This document shows positions 1 to 8,129 of a stretch of DNA of 46,602 nucleotides, in pieces. Position numbers and translations under genes: made by a program. The stretch is from assembly GCA_017416505.1 (NCBI GenBank), contig JAFQCI010000048.1, forward strand, positions 1 to 46,602. Direction: 5' to 3'. The stretch's first letter is position 1, and every line of letters starts with the position of its first letter. The notes under the pieces are model-generated. The model had not been told where the DNA came from. It ran no database searches and saw nothing but the letters and a program-made list of their open reading frames with translations. This DNA comes from Lachnospiraceae bacterium (GTDB taxonomy: Bacteria; Bacillota_A; Clostridia; Lachnospirales; Lachnospiraceae).

Positions 1-33
1 AAGTCAAATGAAAACAATTCAGAAAAAAAGTAA
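1..33 (+). CDS. 3' end of a plus-strand gene (partial)
   Basis: Reading from base 1, ten sense codons rich in Lys, Asn and Glu (KSNENNSEKK) run into a TAA stop at 31-33. A terminator-like hairpin follows 40 bp later. This fits the C-terminal tail of a gene cut by the window edge, converging on the next gene. It is too short to identify and could be chance. Confidence 0.3.
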   Translation, partial: KSNENNSEKK

Positions 34-75
34 GGGGAAAGAATAAATTACTAAAGTCCGTGACAGAGAAAAAAA

Positions 76-120
76 CGCTGTAACACCTATATTTACTAGG
101 TTTACAGCGATTTTATTTTT
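76..120. terminator. Bidirectional intrinsic terminator
   Basis: CGCTGTAA and ACCTA at 76-89 pair with TAGGT and TTACAGCG at 97-109, with one bulged C. T-rich runs lie on both sides: seven Ts on the minus strand and TTTTATTTTT on the plus strand. It sits between the end of the minus-strand lipoprotein gene and the end of the cut-off plus-strand gene. Confidence 0.75.
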
Positions 121-180
121 TGCAAACTGTCAAAGATGGGTGATAAAATGATATACCCATTTTGGTTTTCTGTCAAGCAT

Positions 181-1212
181 TTAGATTTTAAATTCTGCTG
201 TTAGTGTATGAGATGAGAACTCTCCTGATTCTTGATAAACCTGCACTTCTTTCACAATTCGATACTTTCCTGGTTCAAGTTCTCCATACATACTCGCCCA
301 GTCCGTAGACCATGTACTGGATTTTCCCTTTTCTACCAAATAGGCAATATCATGAAATCCTATATTAGAATCCAGATAAAAAACACTAATCCATGTATCA
401 ATTTCTTCCTCATATTTTTCCAACAAATAATAATCCCCATATTGTAGTTGTGAATCCAAAGTATTTTTTATTTCTAAAGTCATGGTATGATTTGTGTTTT
501 CTATCACCTCCATAGAAACACCTTCCAAATCATTTTCCTGATATGCAAACACATGCCACACATTGTCAATACAAATCTCAATTCGATTCTCCCGGATACT
601 ATACTGTCCTGCATATCCAATTCCGAAATTTGTCTGATAATTTTGAGTTGGTTTCCCCTTTTCTACAGATGTATCAAAGTTAAAATCTGCATTTCCACAC
701 CTTAACATAGCCGAAGTTTCATTGGTGTCTACATATAATTTATCATTCAACATCACCATTCGAACAAATCCTTCTCCATCCTTGGAATCTGAATCATTCA
801 GTATAGTGTTCGTATCATTTCCTTTCGTACTATCCTTGTCAACAGTGGAATCTGCCTTCTTTGAGATGCTTATTTCTAAGGCTGTAATCTGTGCCGGATA
901 TGTTTCTGCAATCATTCCATCATATCCAATATTTACAATATCTCCTACTTCAATCTGTTCTATCATCTGTAAGGATTCTTCGTCTTCTAAATTTTTCACG
1001 CCCACTACTATTTTATCGGCAGACTTTTTCTCACTGGCATCATCTTCCGGCTCTACAAGGAAAGAGTTTTCATTTACTTCTATTACAACAGCCTTAAAAT
1101 ACACCTCAGTCGCTACCCCTGCCTTTTGTTTTTCCTCCTCCTTTCCACATCCTGCCAATATGATAAGCATAGACATTACACTAATAAATAAAACTATTTT
1201 TATCTTTTTCAT
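181..1212 (-). CDS. Putative lipoprotein with DUF3221-like and Ig-like domains
   Basis: 343-residue exported lipoprotein of unknown function. The start at 1212 is chosen because GGAGG lies just upstream; an upstream extension has no such site. The N-terminus is a lipoprotein signal peptide (MKKIKIVLF) ending in a lipobox, LAGC, so the Cys should be lipidated and the protein held on the outer face of the membrane. Residues about 35-110 (YFKAVVIEV ... VGDIVNIGYDGMI) resemble the small beta-barrel DUF3221 domain. The C-terminal third (YGDYYLLEKYEEE ... LEPGKYRIVKEV) resembles bacterial Ig-like domains common in Clostridia lipoproteins. An acidic, Ser/Asp-rich linker joins the two. It is transcribed alone, from a promoter at 1241-1269 to the terminator at 76-120. 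Domain names are from memory of the families; the lipoprotein call is firm. Confidence 0.82.
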   Translation of the reverse strand: MKKIKIVLFISVMSMLIILAGCGKEEEKQKAGVATEVYFKAVVIEVNENSFLVEPEDDASEKKSADKIVVGVKNLEDEESLQMIEQIEVGDIVNIGYDGMIAETYPAQITALEISISKKADSTVDKDSTKGNDTNTILNDSDSKDGEGFVRMVMLNDKLYVDTNETSAMLRCGNADFNFDTSVEKGKPTQNYQTNFGIGYAGQYSIRENRIEICIDNVWHVFAYQENDLEGVSMEVIENTNHTMTLEIKNTLDSQLQYGDYYLLEKYEEEIDTWISVFYLDSNIGFHDIAYLVEKGKSSTWSTDWASMYGELEPGKYRIVKEVQVYQESGEFSSHTLTAEFKI

Positions 1213-1240
1213 AAGTTCCTCCATTCTGAAGCATTCATTA

Positions 1241-1269
1241 ATAGTAAAGAACACTAAATTCAATTACAA
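1241..1269 (-). promoter_or_regulatory. Sigma-A promoter for the lipoprotein gene
   Basis: On the minus strand a TTGTAA -35 box and a TACTAT -10 box are separated by 17 bp. The predicted start lies about 20 nt upstream of the lipoprotein start codon. Confidence 0.55.
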
Positions 1270-1445
1270 TGTCCCTCTTATCATAATAGTGTGGAGAAAG
1301 TGCTAAATTGTTGCTTACAAATTCAAAATTTTTTATCTTTTAATAAAAATCACAATGTACCTTCCATTTTAATTGATGTTTACTGTTTGCATTTTTCTCT
1401 TTCTATGCTACAATACTACAAACCCAACCAGAAAGGCGGCGCTTC

Positions 1446-2471
1446 ATGATAGATTTTAAAGCCCTTATGAATACATCTGAATACGATTTTCTACGCACCA
1501 ACGAAAGGCTTGGAAAGCGAATCATCCTTATGGGACTTGGTGGTAGTTATGCTTATGGTACCAACAATGCTAACAGCGACATCGATTTTCGTGGTATTAC
1601 TTTAAATTTACCCTCCGATTTAATTGGACTAACAGAGTTTGAACAATACGTGGATGAACATACGGATACCGTAATCTATTCTTTTAACAAAATAGTCCGT
1701 CTGCTTTTAGATTGCAATCCTAACACTTGTGAAATTCTTGGATTAGATGAGGATCAATATTTCATTAAAACATCCATTGGACAGGAACTTATAGACCACA
1801 GCCACCTCTTCTTATCCAAAAGAGCGGCAAAATCTTTTGGTGGATATGCCGGAGCCCAATTAAGAAGATTGCAAAATGCCATTGCCAGAGATTCCATGCC
1901 ACAATCAGAACGGGAGCAGCATATCCTAAATTCGGTATCCAATGCTTTGGAGGATTTTAATCGTAGATATGATTCCTTCGACCATGGCAATATCCGTTTA
2001 TACATTGATAAAGCAGTAAATCCTGAATTGGATACGGAAATTTTCGTGGATGCTCATTATAAGCATTATCCATTAAGAGATTACGAAAAAATGTGGGCAA
2101 CCATGAGTAATGTAATAAGGGACTATGATAAAATCGGAAAACGAAACAAAAAGAAGGATGACAAGCATTTAAATAAACACGCTATGCATTTAATCCGTTT
2201 ATTTATGATGGCAATTGATATTTTAGAAAAGGGCATCATTCAGACCTATCGAAAAGATGACTTGGAATTATTATTAAAAATCCGTAATGGAGAATTTTTA
2301 AAAGAAGATAAAACCTTTCACGCAGAATTTTATGATATTCTCTCCCATTACGAAAAAAGGCTGGAAAAGGCAACCAAAGAAAGCACCCTTCCGGATAATC
2401 CTGACATGGAAAAGGTGGAAGCTTTCGTGGAATATGTAAACAAAAAGGCGATTGAAGGTGATTACTTATAA
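1446..2471 (+). CDS. Nucleotidyltransferase of the RlaP/YcgL type (PF10127)
   Basis: 341 residues with a DNA polymerase beta-type nucleotidyltransferase core near the N-terminus. GGSYAYGTNNANSDIDFRG at residues 32-50 gives the GS motif and the two metal-binding Asp (D45, D47). The family (PF10127, called RlaP) is known as an RNA-repair-associated nucleotidyltransferase and is often near RNA ligases. Here the gene stands alone, while an RtcB ligase lies about 29 kb away. The remainder is helical and charged, without other recognisable domains. AAAGGCGG lies 7 bp before the ATG. A weak TACAAT -10 box at 1409-1414 could drive it. The substrate is unknown. The nucleotidyltransferase fold is firm; a role in RNA repair is inference. 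Confidence 0.85.
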   Translation: MIDFKALMNTSEYDFLRTNERLGKRIILMGLGGSYAYGTNNANSDIDFRGITLNLPSDLIGLTEFEQYVDEHTDTVIYSFNKIVRLLLDCNPNTCEILGLDEDQYFIKTSIGQELIDHSHLFLSKRAAKSFGGYAGAQLRRLQNAIARDSMPQSEREQHILNSVSNALEDFNRRYDSFDHGNIRLYIDKAVNPELDTEIFVDAHYKHYPLRDYEKMWATMSNVIRDYDKIGKRNKKKDDKHLNKHAMHLIRLFMMAIDILEKGIIQTYRKDDLELLLKIRNGEFLKEDKTFHAEFYDILSHYEKRLEKATKESTLPDNPDMEKVEAFVEYVNKKAIEGDYL

Positions 2472-2496
2472 AAACTGTAAACTTTCCTTAAACAAC

Positions 2497-2868
2497 TCAC
2501 CTTTTTCTTACAGCCCATTCCACAAAGAAAATACCCAAACAGCCTCCCCCATAACAAACAATATCCTTAATATCAAACGTAGAACCGATTAAAATCCTTA
2601 AAAACGTATTATCTTCTACCCCTAGTATCTTTACAATTTCAAAATACTGCAATACTTCTACCCCTGCTGCAAAAAGAAATACATAAAGTGGCAACCCTTT
2701 TACTTTATTCGGTATCCAAATGCGAAGAAAGGTATAAATAACTACAACCACCAGCATATCTCCTACATACGGTCTGATAAACCGGTCATGTACAAACAAC
2801 GCAATCAATATTTCTATTATCAAAAAAATTACTGTTAACAAAGCATAAAATATCCTTTTTCTACTCAT
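2497..2868 (-). CDS. DUF2809 family membrane protein
   Basis: 123 residues with four hydrophobic segments: an N-terminal helix after MSRKR, one around VGDMLVVVVIYTFLRIW, one at LYVFLFAAGVEVLQYF, and one at the C-terminus (CYGGGCLGIFFVEWAV). The order VGDML...EVLQYF...FDIKDIVCYGGG is typical of DUF2809 proteins, which also resemble VanZ-like membrane proteins. Function is unknown. It converges on the preceding nucleotidyltransferase gene, with only 25 bp between stops. AAGGGATG provides the ribosome-binding site. Confidence 0.75.
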   Translation of the reverse strand: MSRKRIFYALLTVIFLIIEILIALFVHDRFIRPYVGDMLVVVVIYTFLRIWIPNKVKGLPLYVFLFAAGVEVLQYFEIVKILGVEDNTFLRILIGSTFDIKDIVCYGGGCLGIFFVEWAVRKR

Positions 2869-2939
2869 AACACATCATCCCTTTCACACTCTTTTCTCAT
2901 ACTTTAGATAATCGCGAAACCATCAAAAACTTATATTGA

Positions 2940-3632
2940 GTGATACAAAATATTTTAGTATCGCAATTGTCTATTATCATACTTGATTCTTCTGCTTTTA
3001 TCAACACCAGATATGCTGGCAAAATAACTTTGACCCTTGCATCATTTTATATTATAATTTCAACATCATTGGTTATCGTTGAATTTATTTATTCTTTCAA
3101 AGAAATAACACCGGATTTTGTTCTTATTTTTACCATGCTTAGTATCATTCTTTGTTCACCATTTTTGGCTCACTTTTTAGTCAAGACCTTTAAAATACTT
3201 TCTTTTAAAAGAAAGAAGAAAAAGATTCTGACCCATGGTAAAATGTATACAGCAAAATTAGTAGATTCCAAGAAAGGGGCTTCCCTTTTTAAAGATTCTG
3301 TCACAGGAGTCGAGAAATTTTCCTATTATCCGGTAGTAGAATATTATGATAACAATGATTATGTCCGACTTACCTCACCCTTTGCAGTAAATAACACCTA
3401 TTTGCAGGCACTTCGCAGCCAACAGGTAACCATCCATATTTACGAAAATGCTTTTATTCTTAGTGATTTTTCTGTGGCAGCTTCAAAAGATGAAACCTTA
3501 GAATCCAGAACCACAAAATATACGAGTCTTTCAGAAACTTTTGAAAAAGTCCACCGGAAATATATCATTTATCTTGTTTGTTATCTTATTATCATCAATC
3601 TATTACGCTTACTTTTAAAAACATTATTTTAA
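2940..3632 (+). CDS. Membrane protein with DUF3592-like extracytoplasmic domain
   Basis: 230 residues, not firmly recognised. There are two N-terminal transmembrane helices (around residues 28-48 and 60-85), then a KRKKKK cytoplasmic anchor and a soluble beta-rich domain (YTAKLVDSKKG ... YYPVVEYYDNNDYVR). It ends with one C-terminal helix (IIYLVCYLIIINLLRLLL). The beta domain resembles DUF3592 or SH3-like modules of membrane proteins. The start is uncertain: the first in-frame start is GTG at 2940 with no clear ribosome-binding site, and the next ATG falls inside the second helix. A perfect hairpin follows about 80 bp downstream. Confidence 0.65.
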   Translation: MIQNILVSQLSIIILDSSAFINTRYAGKITLTLASFYIIISTSLVIVEFIYSFKEITPDFVLIFTMLSIILCSPFLAHFLVKTFKILSFKRKKKKILTHGKMYTAKLVDSKKGASLFKDSVTGVEKFSYYPVVEYYDNNDYVRLTSPFAVNNTYLQALRSQQVTIHIYENAFILSDFSVAASKDETLESRTTKYTSLSETFEKVHRKYIIYLVCYLIIINLLRLLLKTLF

Positions 3633-3709
3633 AGGACATAAGCAACCAACAAATGGAAAATCGATATGTCCACATATTATAAATTAAATTAGTTTCTAAT
3701 CCATATTAT

Positions 3710-3745
3710 AAATGCCATGACTTCTTTTTCGAAATCATGGCATTT
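3710..3745. terminator. Bidirectional hairpin between convergent genes
   Basis: A perfect 11-bp stem (AAATGCCATGA with TCATGGCATTT) and a 14-nt loop lie between the plus-strand DUF3592-like gene and the minus-strand VanZ-like gene. T and A runs at the stem ends fit an intrinsic terminator for both. The rest of 3633-3836 shows nothing else. Confidence 0.7.
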
Positions 3746-3795
3746 TACAAGTTTCATCATAGACATATGTTTATGTGCAAATAAAACTTACATCA

Positions 3796-3819
3796 CCATA
3801 TTTCTATGATTAAGGTCAA
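3796..3819. repeat. Short repeat, copy 1
   Basis: CCATATTTCTATGATTAAGG and the following TCAA recur at 5938-5963 with one base change and a 2-base insertion. Each copy lies just past the stop codon of a minus-strand gene. Origin unknown; see copy 2. Confidence 0.4.
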
Positions 3820-3836
3820 GAATCGTCTCGATTATA

Positions 3837-4484
3837 TTATACATTTATTAATATCTTTCCAGCTTTTCTTCTAATATCAAACCTTTCAATTTCAGGTATT
3901 GCAGGAATTCGTTTTTCTACTAAGCGAACTACTGCGTATCCGATAACCCCGCCTAAGGTATTTGCAATCAAATCATCCACATCGCAAAGACGATATGCAG
4001 AGGAGAACATGAAAAATAATCCGGTAAGCTGTCCAATTTCAATCAAACTGCTCAATAGAAAACTTACTACTGCAACCTTCTTTCCACTAAAATGAAAGTT
4101 ATATCTTAAATACATACCAAAAGGGATGGTCATAATAACATTAAATACTACTTGTAACACTGCACGGTCGCAAACTGCTAAAAGATAAGTCTTTGGCTGA
4201 TTCCATACAAAGGGCGTTTCACGAATAATGTCACATACAAAATGAAATGGAATTGCCTGCATACCTACAGACTGAGTTGCACCACTTGTCATGGTTGGAA
4301 GTGGAAAAAACACAAGACCAATGACACATAACATATAGAATAAAAAGAGATAATTCATACCTAAACGTACAAAATTAAGTTTCTTTTTTACTATTTGGCT
4401 AAACAAAAATACGATTGTTAATAACTCTGCCAATGTTACAAAATGATTTGCTGCGAATGAAATACCTGTTAATATATTTGACAT
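3837..4484 (-). CDS. VanZ family membrane protein
   Basis: 215 residues with five hydrophobic segments. The VanZ-like signature is visible: YLFLFYMLCVIGLVFFPLP near residues 45-65, NVIMTIPFGMYLRY around 115-128, SLLIEIGQL-like text (SSLIEIGQLTGLF) around 145, and CDVDDLIANTLGGVIGYAV around 166-184. The D-V-D-D-x-x-x-N-x-x-G motif is the hallmark of the family. VanZ itself gives low-level teicoplanin resistance; most family members have no known function. GGGAGG lies 9 bp before the ATG, and this site is part of a 13-bp long-range stem in the leader (4493-4610), so translation may be switched. The gene is alone on the minus strand and ends near the bidirectional hairpin at 3710-3745. Confidence 0.85.
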   Translation of the reverse strand: MSNILTGISFAANHFVTLAELLTIVFLFSQIVKKKLNFVRLGMNYLFLFYMLCVIGLVFFPLPTMTSGATQSVGMQAIPFHFVCDIIRETPFVWNQPKTYLLAVCDRAVLQVVFNVIMTIPFGMYLRYNFHFSGKKVAVVSFLLSSLIEIGQLTGLFFMFSSAYRLCDVDDLIANTLGGVIGYAVVRLVEKRIPAIPEIERFDIRRKAGKILINV

Positions 4485-4492
4485 AATAAAAT

Positions 4493-4610
4493 CCTCCCAA
4501 AAGTACCTGTTTCTCCATGATTCCTATCTTTCATATGTGAATCATAGTGATTGATTTATCTTACACATTTTTTTGTGCCTTGCTGATAAATCTAGTATAC
4601 TTTTGGGAGG
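4493..4610 (-). promoter_or_regulatory. Structured leader that can hide the VanZ gene's ribosome-binding site
   Basis: In the minus-strand RNA, CCTCCCAAAAGTA (4610-4598) is perfectly complementary to TACTTTTGGGAGG (4505-4493), and the latter holds the Shine-Dalgarno GGGAGG. Two further stems nest inside: ATTTATC/GATAAAT (4591-4585 with 4560-4554), capped by CACA/TGTG, and ATGATTC/GAATCAT (4545-4539 with 4523-4517). Together they draw a three-way junction. This is what riboswitches, RNA thermometers or protein-binding leaders look like. I do not recognise the class. It requires a transcript starting above 4610, and no clear promoter was found there. Confidence 0.5.
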
Positions 4611-4706
4611 TCATTTTTTCCATCGATGTAGCTTACAGTTTAAACGTAGTATATTACAAATTTGTAAGGTTTCTATTTCGATACTGGTAACGATACCTCC
4701 GTTTTT

Positions 4707-5165
4707 TTATTCTGTTTTACTTTGTCTTTCCCCCAATAATTCTAATAATTCATCCCAATACGTGGGAAAGTTTTCCTCTCCAATTCCATATATGGTCATG
4801 GAACCCCCGTCGGTATTTATCTTAATCCTCCATATTAAATTTTCATCATCCTCTGCAACTTTCGAAGCCTTCCCATTACTTATCTCAGGAATAATTGTCT
4901 GCTCTAAAAAGGCTTTTAGCTTTTCTCCATCCTCAAAAGAAGATATGGTTTCTGTATCAGACTCTCCGTAATCGTCCGTCACTTTCTTTTCCCCTGATAA
5001 AAAGTCGATTTTTACATTACGATAGTTACTATTATCTGAAACAAACATTACAGTTATATCTTCAATTACAGAATATTCTATTTGATTCTCGTTCTCCTTT
5101 CCACATCCGCTAAAGCAGATACATAGAATCATCATCATAACAATATTTAGTAAACACTTTTTCAT
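4707..5165 (-). CDS. Putative lipoprotein of unknown function
   Basis: 152 residues. The N-terminus is a lipoprotein signal peptide with lipobox FSGC (Cys about residue 21). The rest is an acidic soluble domain: IEYSVIEDITVMFVSDNSN, then TETISSFEDGEKLKAFLEQ and WRIKINTDGGSMTIYGIG, a pattern of strands and helices seen in many small Clostridia lipoproteins. GGAGG stands 8 bp before the ATG. The stop codon of a decayed upstream reading frame overlaps this start (ATGA), so the gene was probably translationally coupled to a now broken neighbour. Confidence 0.75.
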   Translation of the reverse strand: MKKCLLNIVMMMILCICFSGCGKENENQIEYSVIEDITVMFVSDNSNYRNVKIDFLSGEKKVTDDYGESDTETISSFEDGEKLKAFLEQTIIPEISNGKASKVAEDDENLIWRIKINTDGGSMTIYGIGEENFPTYWDELLELLGERQSKTE

Positions 5166-5430
5166 CTCGTCACCTCCAAGTCACATTTCATGAATATTGT
5201 TGTTATAGAGATTATAAGTGAAAGATAATAAGAACCATCATAGGAAATATTAAAATATGTAATACCAAAACAAATGACTGCTATCATAATTCCCATTAAT
5301 ACACCTGCAGCCGCATTATCTTTCGATAGCGTATTTTGAGGAATTCCATAATGTTCTTTTGCAATATGGGCAATTTCTTCTCATAAACTCCATATTTCGT
5401 CTCCTCCACCACAAACTCAATATTACGATG
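5162..5430 (-). pseudogene. Frameshifted remnant of a small membrane-protein gene
   Basis: On the minus strand a coding-like stretch reads HRNIEFVVEETKYGVYE near 5420-5375. It then continues in another frame as EEIAHIAKEHYGIPQNTLSK and onward through two hydrophobic segments (AGVLMGIMIAVICFGITYF and YYLSLIISITTIF) to a TGA at 5162-5164. That TGA overlaps the start of the downstream lipoprotein as ATGA. No usable start precedes the second frame except an internal ATG that would give about 43 residues. A one-base frameshift near 5380 is the simplest reading. A functional short membrane peptide from the internal ATG is the alternative. Confidence 0.4.
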
Positions 5431-5441
5431 GTTTATTTATA

Positions 5442-5855
5442 CTATCTTGAAAGTTGAATCCAAGTTGCATGTTGCATGATAATCTCAATAAAGTTATCTG
5501 CTGCATCTGGTGACATAGGCTTAATATCTTTTGAGCCTTCCACCTGCTTTCCATTGGCATCTGCAAGCAGGACATTTGCCAGTCTGCCGCCATCCGTTTT
5601 CGCAATGCGTTTTTCAATTATCTTTACTTTCGTTAAATCAATGATAATATAGCCTTTGACTCTTTCTTTTAATACTAATGTATTGTCAGCAATATATCCG
5701 GAATAATAAATATCATTAAAATCACAAACATGCCTTCCCTCAAAACGTTTATCAACATCTGAACGGATGCCATCTGCCTTTTTCTTGTCATACATAAATG
5801 CTACTACTATAATTACTAAAACAATCCCTATGATAACAATTCCTTGTGGTATCAT
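5442..5855 (-). CDS. Single-pass membrane protein of unknown function
   Basis: 137 residues: one N-terminal transmembrane helix (IVIIGIVLVIIVVAFMY, residues 5-21), then a cytoplasmic domain starting KKKADGIRSDVDKRFEG. The soluble part alternates beta strands (YYSGYIADNTLVLKER, GYIIIDLTKVKIIEKR) and looks like a small PH-like or OB-like fold, but I do not recognise the family. GGAG lies 9 bp before the ATG. It lies upstream of the frameshifted remnant and lipoprotein, so the three may once have formed an operon. Confidence 0.7.
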   Translation of the reverse strand: MIPQGIVIIGIVLVIIVVAFMYDKKKADGIRSDVDKRFEGRHVCDFNDIYYSGYIADNTLVLKERVKGYIIIDLTKVKIIEKRIAKTDGGRLANVLLADANGKQVEGSKDIKPMSPDAADNFIEIIMQHATWIQLSR

Positions 5856-5937
5856 ATTTTTTATCTCCTTTTCTAACTTTAACCAACATTATTTACGACC
5901 TTAATTAATATAGTGATGCAAATTTATTTACTAATAA

Positions 5938-5963
5938 CCATATTTCTACGATTAAAAGGTCAA
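5938..5963. repeat. Short repeat, copy 2
   Basis: CCATATTTCTACGATTAAAA and the following GGTCAA match 3796-3819 with one substitution and a 2-base insertion. Both copies sit downstream of minus-strand genes about 2.1 kb apart, suggesting a small local duplication or a shared 3' element. Confidence 0.4.
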
Positions 5964-5993
5964 TTAATTTATGTAAAATACCCTCAACTTTAC

Positions 5994-6473
5994 TTAAGCT
6001 AATGGAATATACATTTTATCTCCCGGCTTTTCATCCATTTTTGCCAACATATTATAAAGAAGTAATACCGTATTATCGTTTTCTCCATCCAGACCTATAT
6101 TATTTCCGGAAATAATTTTGTATAGATAATTTAATGGAGCATTGCAAAAATATCCCTTTGGTGAAACAACAGATACCGTAACATGGTCTGCATCTTTTCC
6201 CAATCCCATCCATTTCCAACCGTATCCGATGCACAATGCTTGACCAAACAATACACCTAATGCCACAATTGCATCATCCTTATCTTCATAAGCATCTGGG
6301 ATTTTTCCACTTTCTAAGATTTGTTCCACTATCTCATTCACTTGTTTTGCAATTGCCCTTCCATCTGTTTCATTCTGAATCTTAAAATTCTTTATGGCAT
6401 TTGCATAGGTATCTTTAATTTCCTGTTGAAACTCCTCATCTAATTCTCCAACATAATCAAAATAACTCTCCAT
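5994..6473 (-). CDS. DUF3806-like cytoplasmic protein
   Basis: 159 residues, no signal peptide or membrane segment. The N-terminal half is helical and acidic (DEEFQQEIKDTYANAIKNF). The centre has LGVLFGQALCIGYGWKWMGLG at about 92-112, then VTVSVVSPKGYFCNAPLNYLYKII. The order 'LGxxFGxAL ... W ... P ... Y/I' resembles DUF3806 proteins, a family without known function often found near toxin or immunity genes. That resemblance is from memory and is only moderate. The gene is monocistronic, with a weak GAGT-like site before the ATG. The intergenic region 6474-6701 holds only the terminator of the upstream aminotransferase gene. Confidence 0.7.
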   Translation of the reverse strand: MESYFDYVGELDEEFQQEIKDTYANAIKNFKIQNETDGRAIAKQVNEIVEQILESGKIPDAYEDKDDAIVALGVLFGQALCIGYGWKWMGLGKDADHVTVSVVSPKGYFCNAPLNYLYKIISGNNIGLDGENDNTVLLLYNMLAKMDEKPGDKMYIPLA

Positions 6474-6641
6474 GGCTTACTCCTTTTATTTAATATTTTA
6501 TACCCATCATCCTACTTTTCTGATTTTAGGCACCCATTTGTTACTACCAGCATCATAACATGATTCATTTCTTTCTACAAGGTTTCATTTTTTCTTCGAT
6601 AGATTCTCATAATTAGTGTTACATGGCTTTCTCTACGCCAA

Positions 6642-6675
6642 AAACAGGCCAGTCCTAATTGGCACTGACCTGTTT
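6642..6675 (-). terminator. Intrinsic terminator after the aminotransferase gene
   Basis: In minus-strand RNA, AAACAGGTCAGT pairs with ACTGGCCTGTTT (12 bp with one G-U) around a 10-nt loop, and the transcript continues with a short U run (UUUUU). It closes the long minus-strand block that starts with the AraC-type regulator. Confidence 0.8.
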
Positions 6676-6701
6676 CTTTTCCCTTATTAATATTAGTTAC
6701 T

Positions 6702-8048
6702 CTATGCTTCCTTTAAAGCCACCATAGATTTTTCTGCTGCTACAAGAACTTTTTCCATATCCTCCATAGTATGAGCTGCACCCACATACCATCTGGAACC
6801 GAACATCAAGAATACTCCATTTTCCTGCATCAAGCGTTGGAATTTCGCTCCCATTGCTGCATCATAACCCGCAAGTTCCTCCTCCTCATATAATTTTCTT
6901 CTTCCGCCTGGAATTCCAAACAAGGTGAAGAATACCCCGGTAGCATCTGTAATCGTCATTGGTATATCGTATTTATCTGCAAGTTCTACAAGACCATTCA
7001 TTAAATACTCCTGTACCTTATAAATCTTATCGTAGATTTCTCCATTGTTTCTTCCAAGAATACTCAATGTAGCTTCTGCTGCTGCCATACCGAATCCATA
7101 ACCTGGAAATGTACCTGGTGCTAATACCTTTCTTTCACGAAGAATTTCCATGATTTCTTTTTTCCCACCGACTGCAGACATTGGAATTCCTCCAGAAATT
7201 GCCTTACCAAAAGTACAAATATCAGGTGTAACCCCAAGTACTTTCTGAGCACCTCCAAGTCCTACCCTGAATCCTGTAATAACCTCATCCATGCTCATGA
7301 CTACATTATATTTTGTACATAATTCCCTGATTTTTTCTACAAATCCCGGCTTTGGATATAAGCCAAAATGGTTACATACAATCCCTTCAAAATGAATCAT
7401 GGCAATTTCGTCATGGTACTTTTCAAAAGTATCCTCCAACACTTCAAAATTATTCCATGGAATCATAAAGGTTTCATTTCCACACCATGGGGACTTACCC
7501 TCTGTATAACAGGTATCACCCATTTTTTCATTCTGTAATGTGTTTGGTCTTGCATCTTTATCAGAATTTGCATGTCCTCCTAACACATTATCAAACCAAC
7601 CATGATAGTGACCTTCAAATCTTACGACCACCGTTTTTCCTGTATACGCTCTTGCAATTCTTATGGCAAGCTGAACTGCTTCCGAACCAGTAATGTTAAA
7701 CTTTAATTCATCTACACAAGGAACGTATTCCTTCAACATTTTACCTACTGCAACATCCTGAGGGGTAAATACTAAGTTGGAACCAAGAACTGTTCCTGTG
7801 GTATCAAGAAACTGGTGTAATTTTTCCATCATCTCAGGATTTCTGTGTCCTAAAATAATAGGACCCATTGCTCCATTAAATTCAATATATTCATTACCAT
7901 CTACATCATACAAATGGCAACCTTGGGCTTTATCCACAAACAATCTATGTTTTGTGGTTTCCAGTGGAATTCTATAATTAGAATGACCACCTGGATAAAT
8001 CTCATTAAATTCCTTTGTCAATGCTTCACTTTTTTCTTTCTTCAACAT
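6702..8048 (-). CDS. Class III aminotransferase, glutamate-1-semialdehyde aminomutase-like
   Basis: 448-residue PLP-dependent fold-type I enzyme. Visible family marks are VDGNEYIEFNGAMGPIILGH near residues 50-68, NITGSEAVQLAIRIARAYTG around 117-136, FEGHYHGWFDN around 143, the PLP-contacting Asp in SMDEVITGFRVGLGG around 250, and the Schiff-base Lys in TFGKAISGGIPMSAVGG around 280. These place it close to HemL-type aminomutases. No heme genes are nearby, so the true substrate is more likely an omega-amino acid or amino-aldehyde brought in by the adjacent transporters. This is inference. It lies downstream of the AmtB-PII gene with an 81-bp gap containing a small hairpin, and has AGGAGG before its ATG. 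Confidence 0.88.
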   Translation of the reverse strand: MLKKEKSEALTKEFNEIYPGGHSNYRIPLETTKHRLFVDKAQGCHLYDVDGNEYIEFNGAMGPIILGHRNPEMMEKLHQFLDTTGTVLGSNLVFTPQDVAVGKMLKEYVPCVDELKFNITGSEAVQLAIRIARAYTGKTVVVRFEGHYHGWFDNVLGGHANSDKDARPNTLQNEKMGDTCYTEGKSPWCGNETFMIPWNNFEVLEDTFEKYHDEIAMIHFEGIVCNHFGLYPKPGFVEKIRELCTKYNVVMSMDEVITGFRVGLGGAQKVLGVTPDICTFGKAISGGIPMSAVGGKKEIMEILRERKVLAPGTFPGYGFGMAAAEATLSILGRNNGEIYDKIYKVQEYLMNGLVELADKYDIPMTITDATGVFFTLFGIPGGRRKLYEEEELAGYDAAMGAKFQRLMQENGVFLMFGSRWYVGAAHTMEDMEKVLVAAEKSMVALKEA

Positions 8049-8129
8049 AGTAAAAACCTCCTTTGTTTTTTGTCATAAGTTTATATAACATCATTTTCGG
8101 ATGATAAACTAGTAAATATCGGAACCGGT

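Noticed and set aside
722..1306. Long plus-strand reading frame of 194 codons opposite the lipoprotein gene
   Set aside because: It is Ser/Phe-rich antisense text without a ribosome-binding site, exactly opposite a gene with signal peptide, promoter and terminator.
4573..4971. Plus-strand reading frame of 132 codons opposite the second lipoprotein
   Set aside because: It runs across the intergenic region and antisense to a clear lipoprotein gene, with no ribosome-binding site or recognisable domain.
6702..8048. Calling the aminotransferase a heme-pathway HemL
   Set aside because: Motifs fit the HemL-like branch, but no other heme gene is near and the context is transport of nitrogen compounds, so the specific name is not supported.
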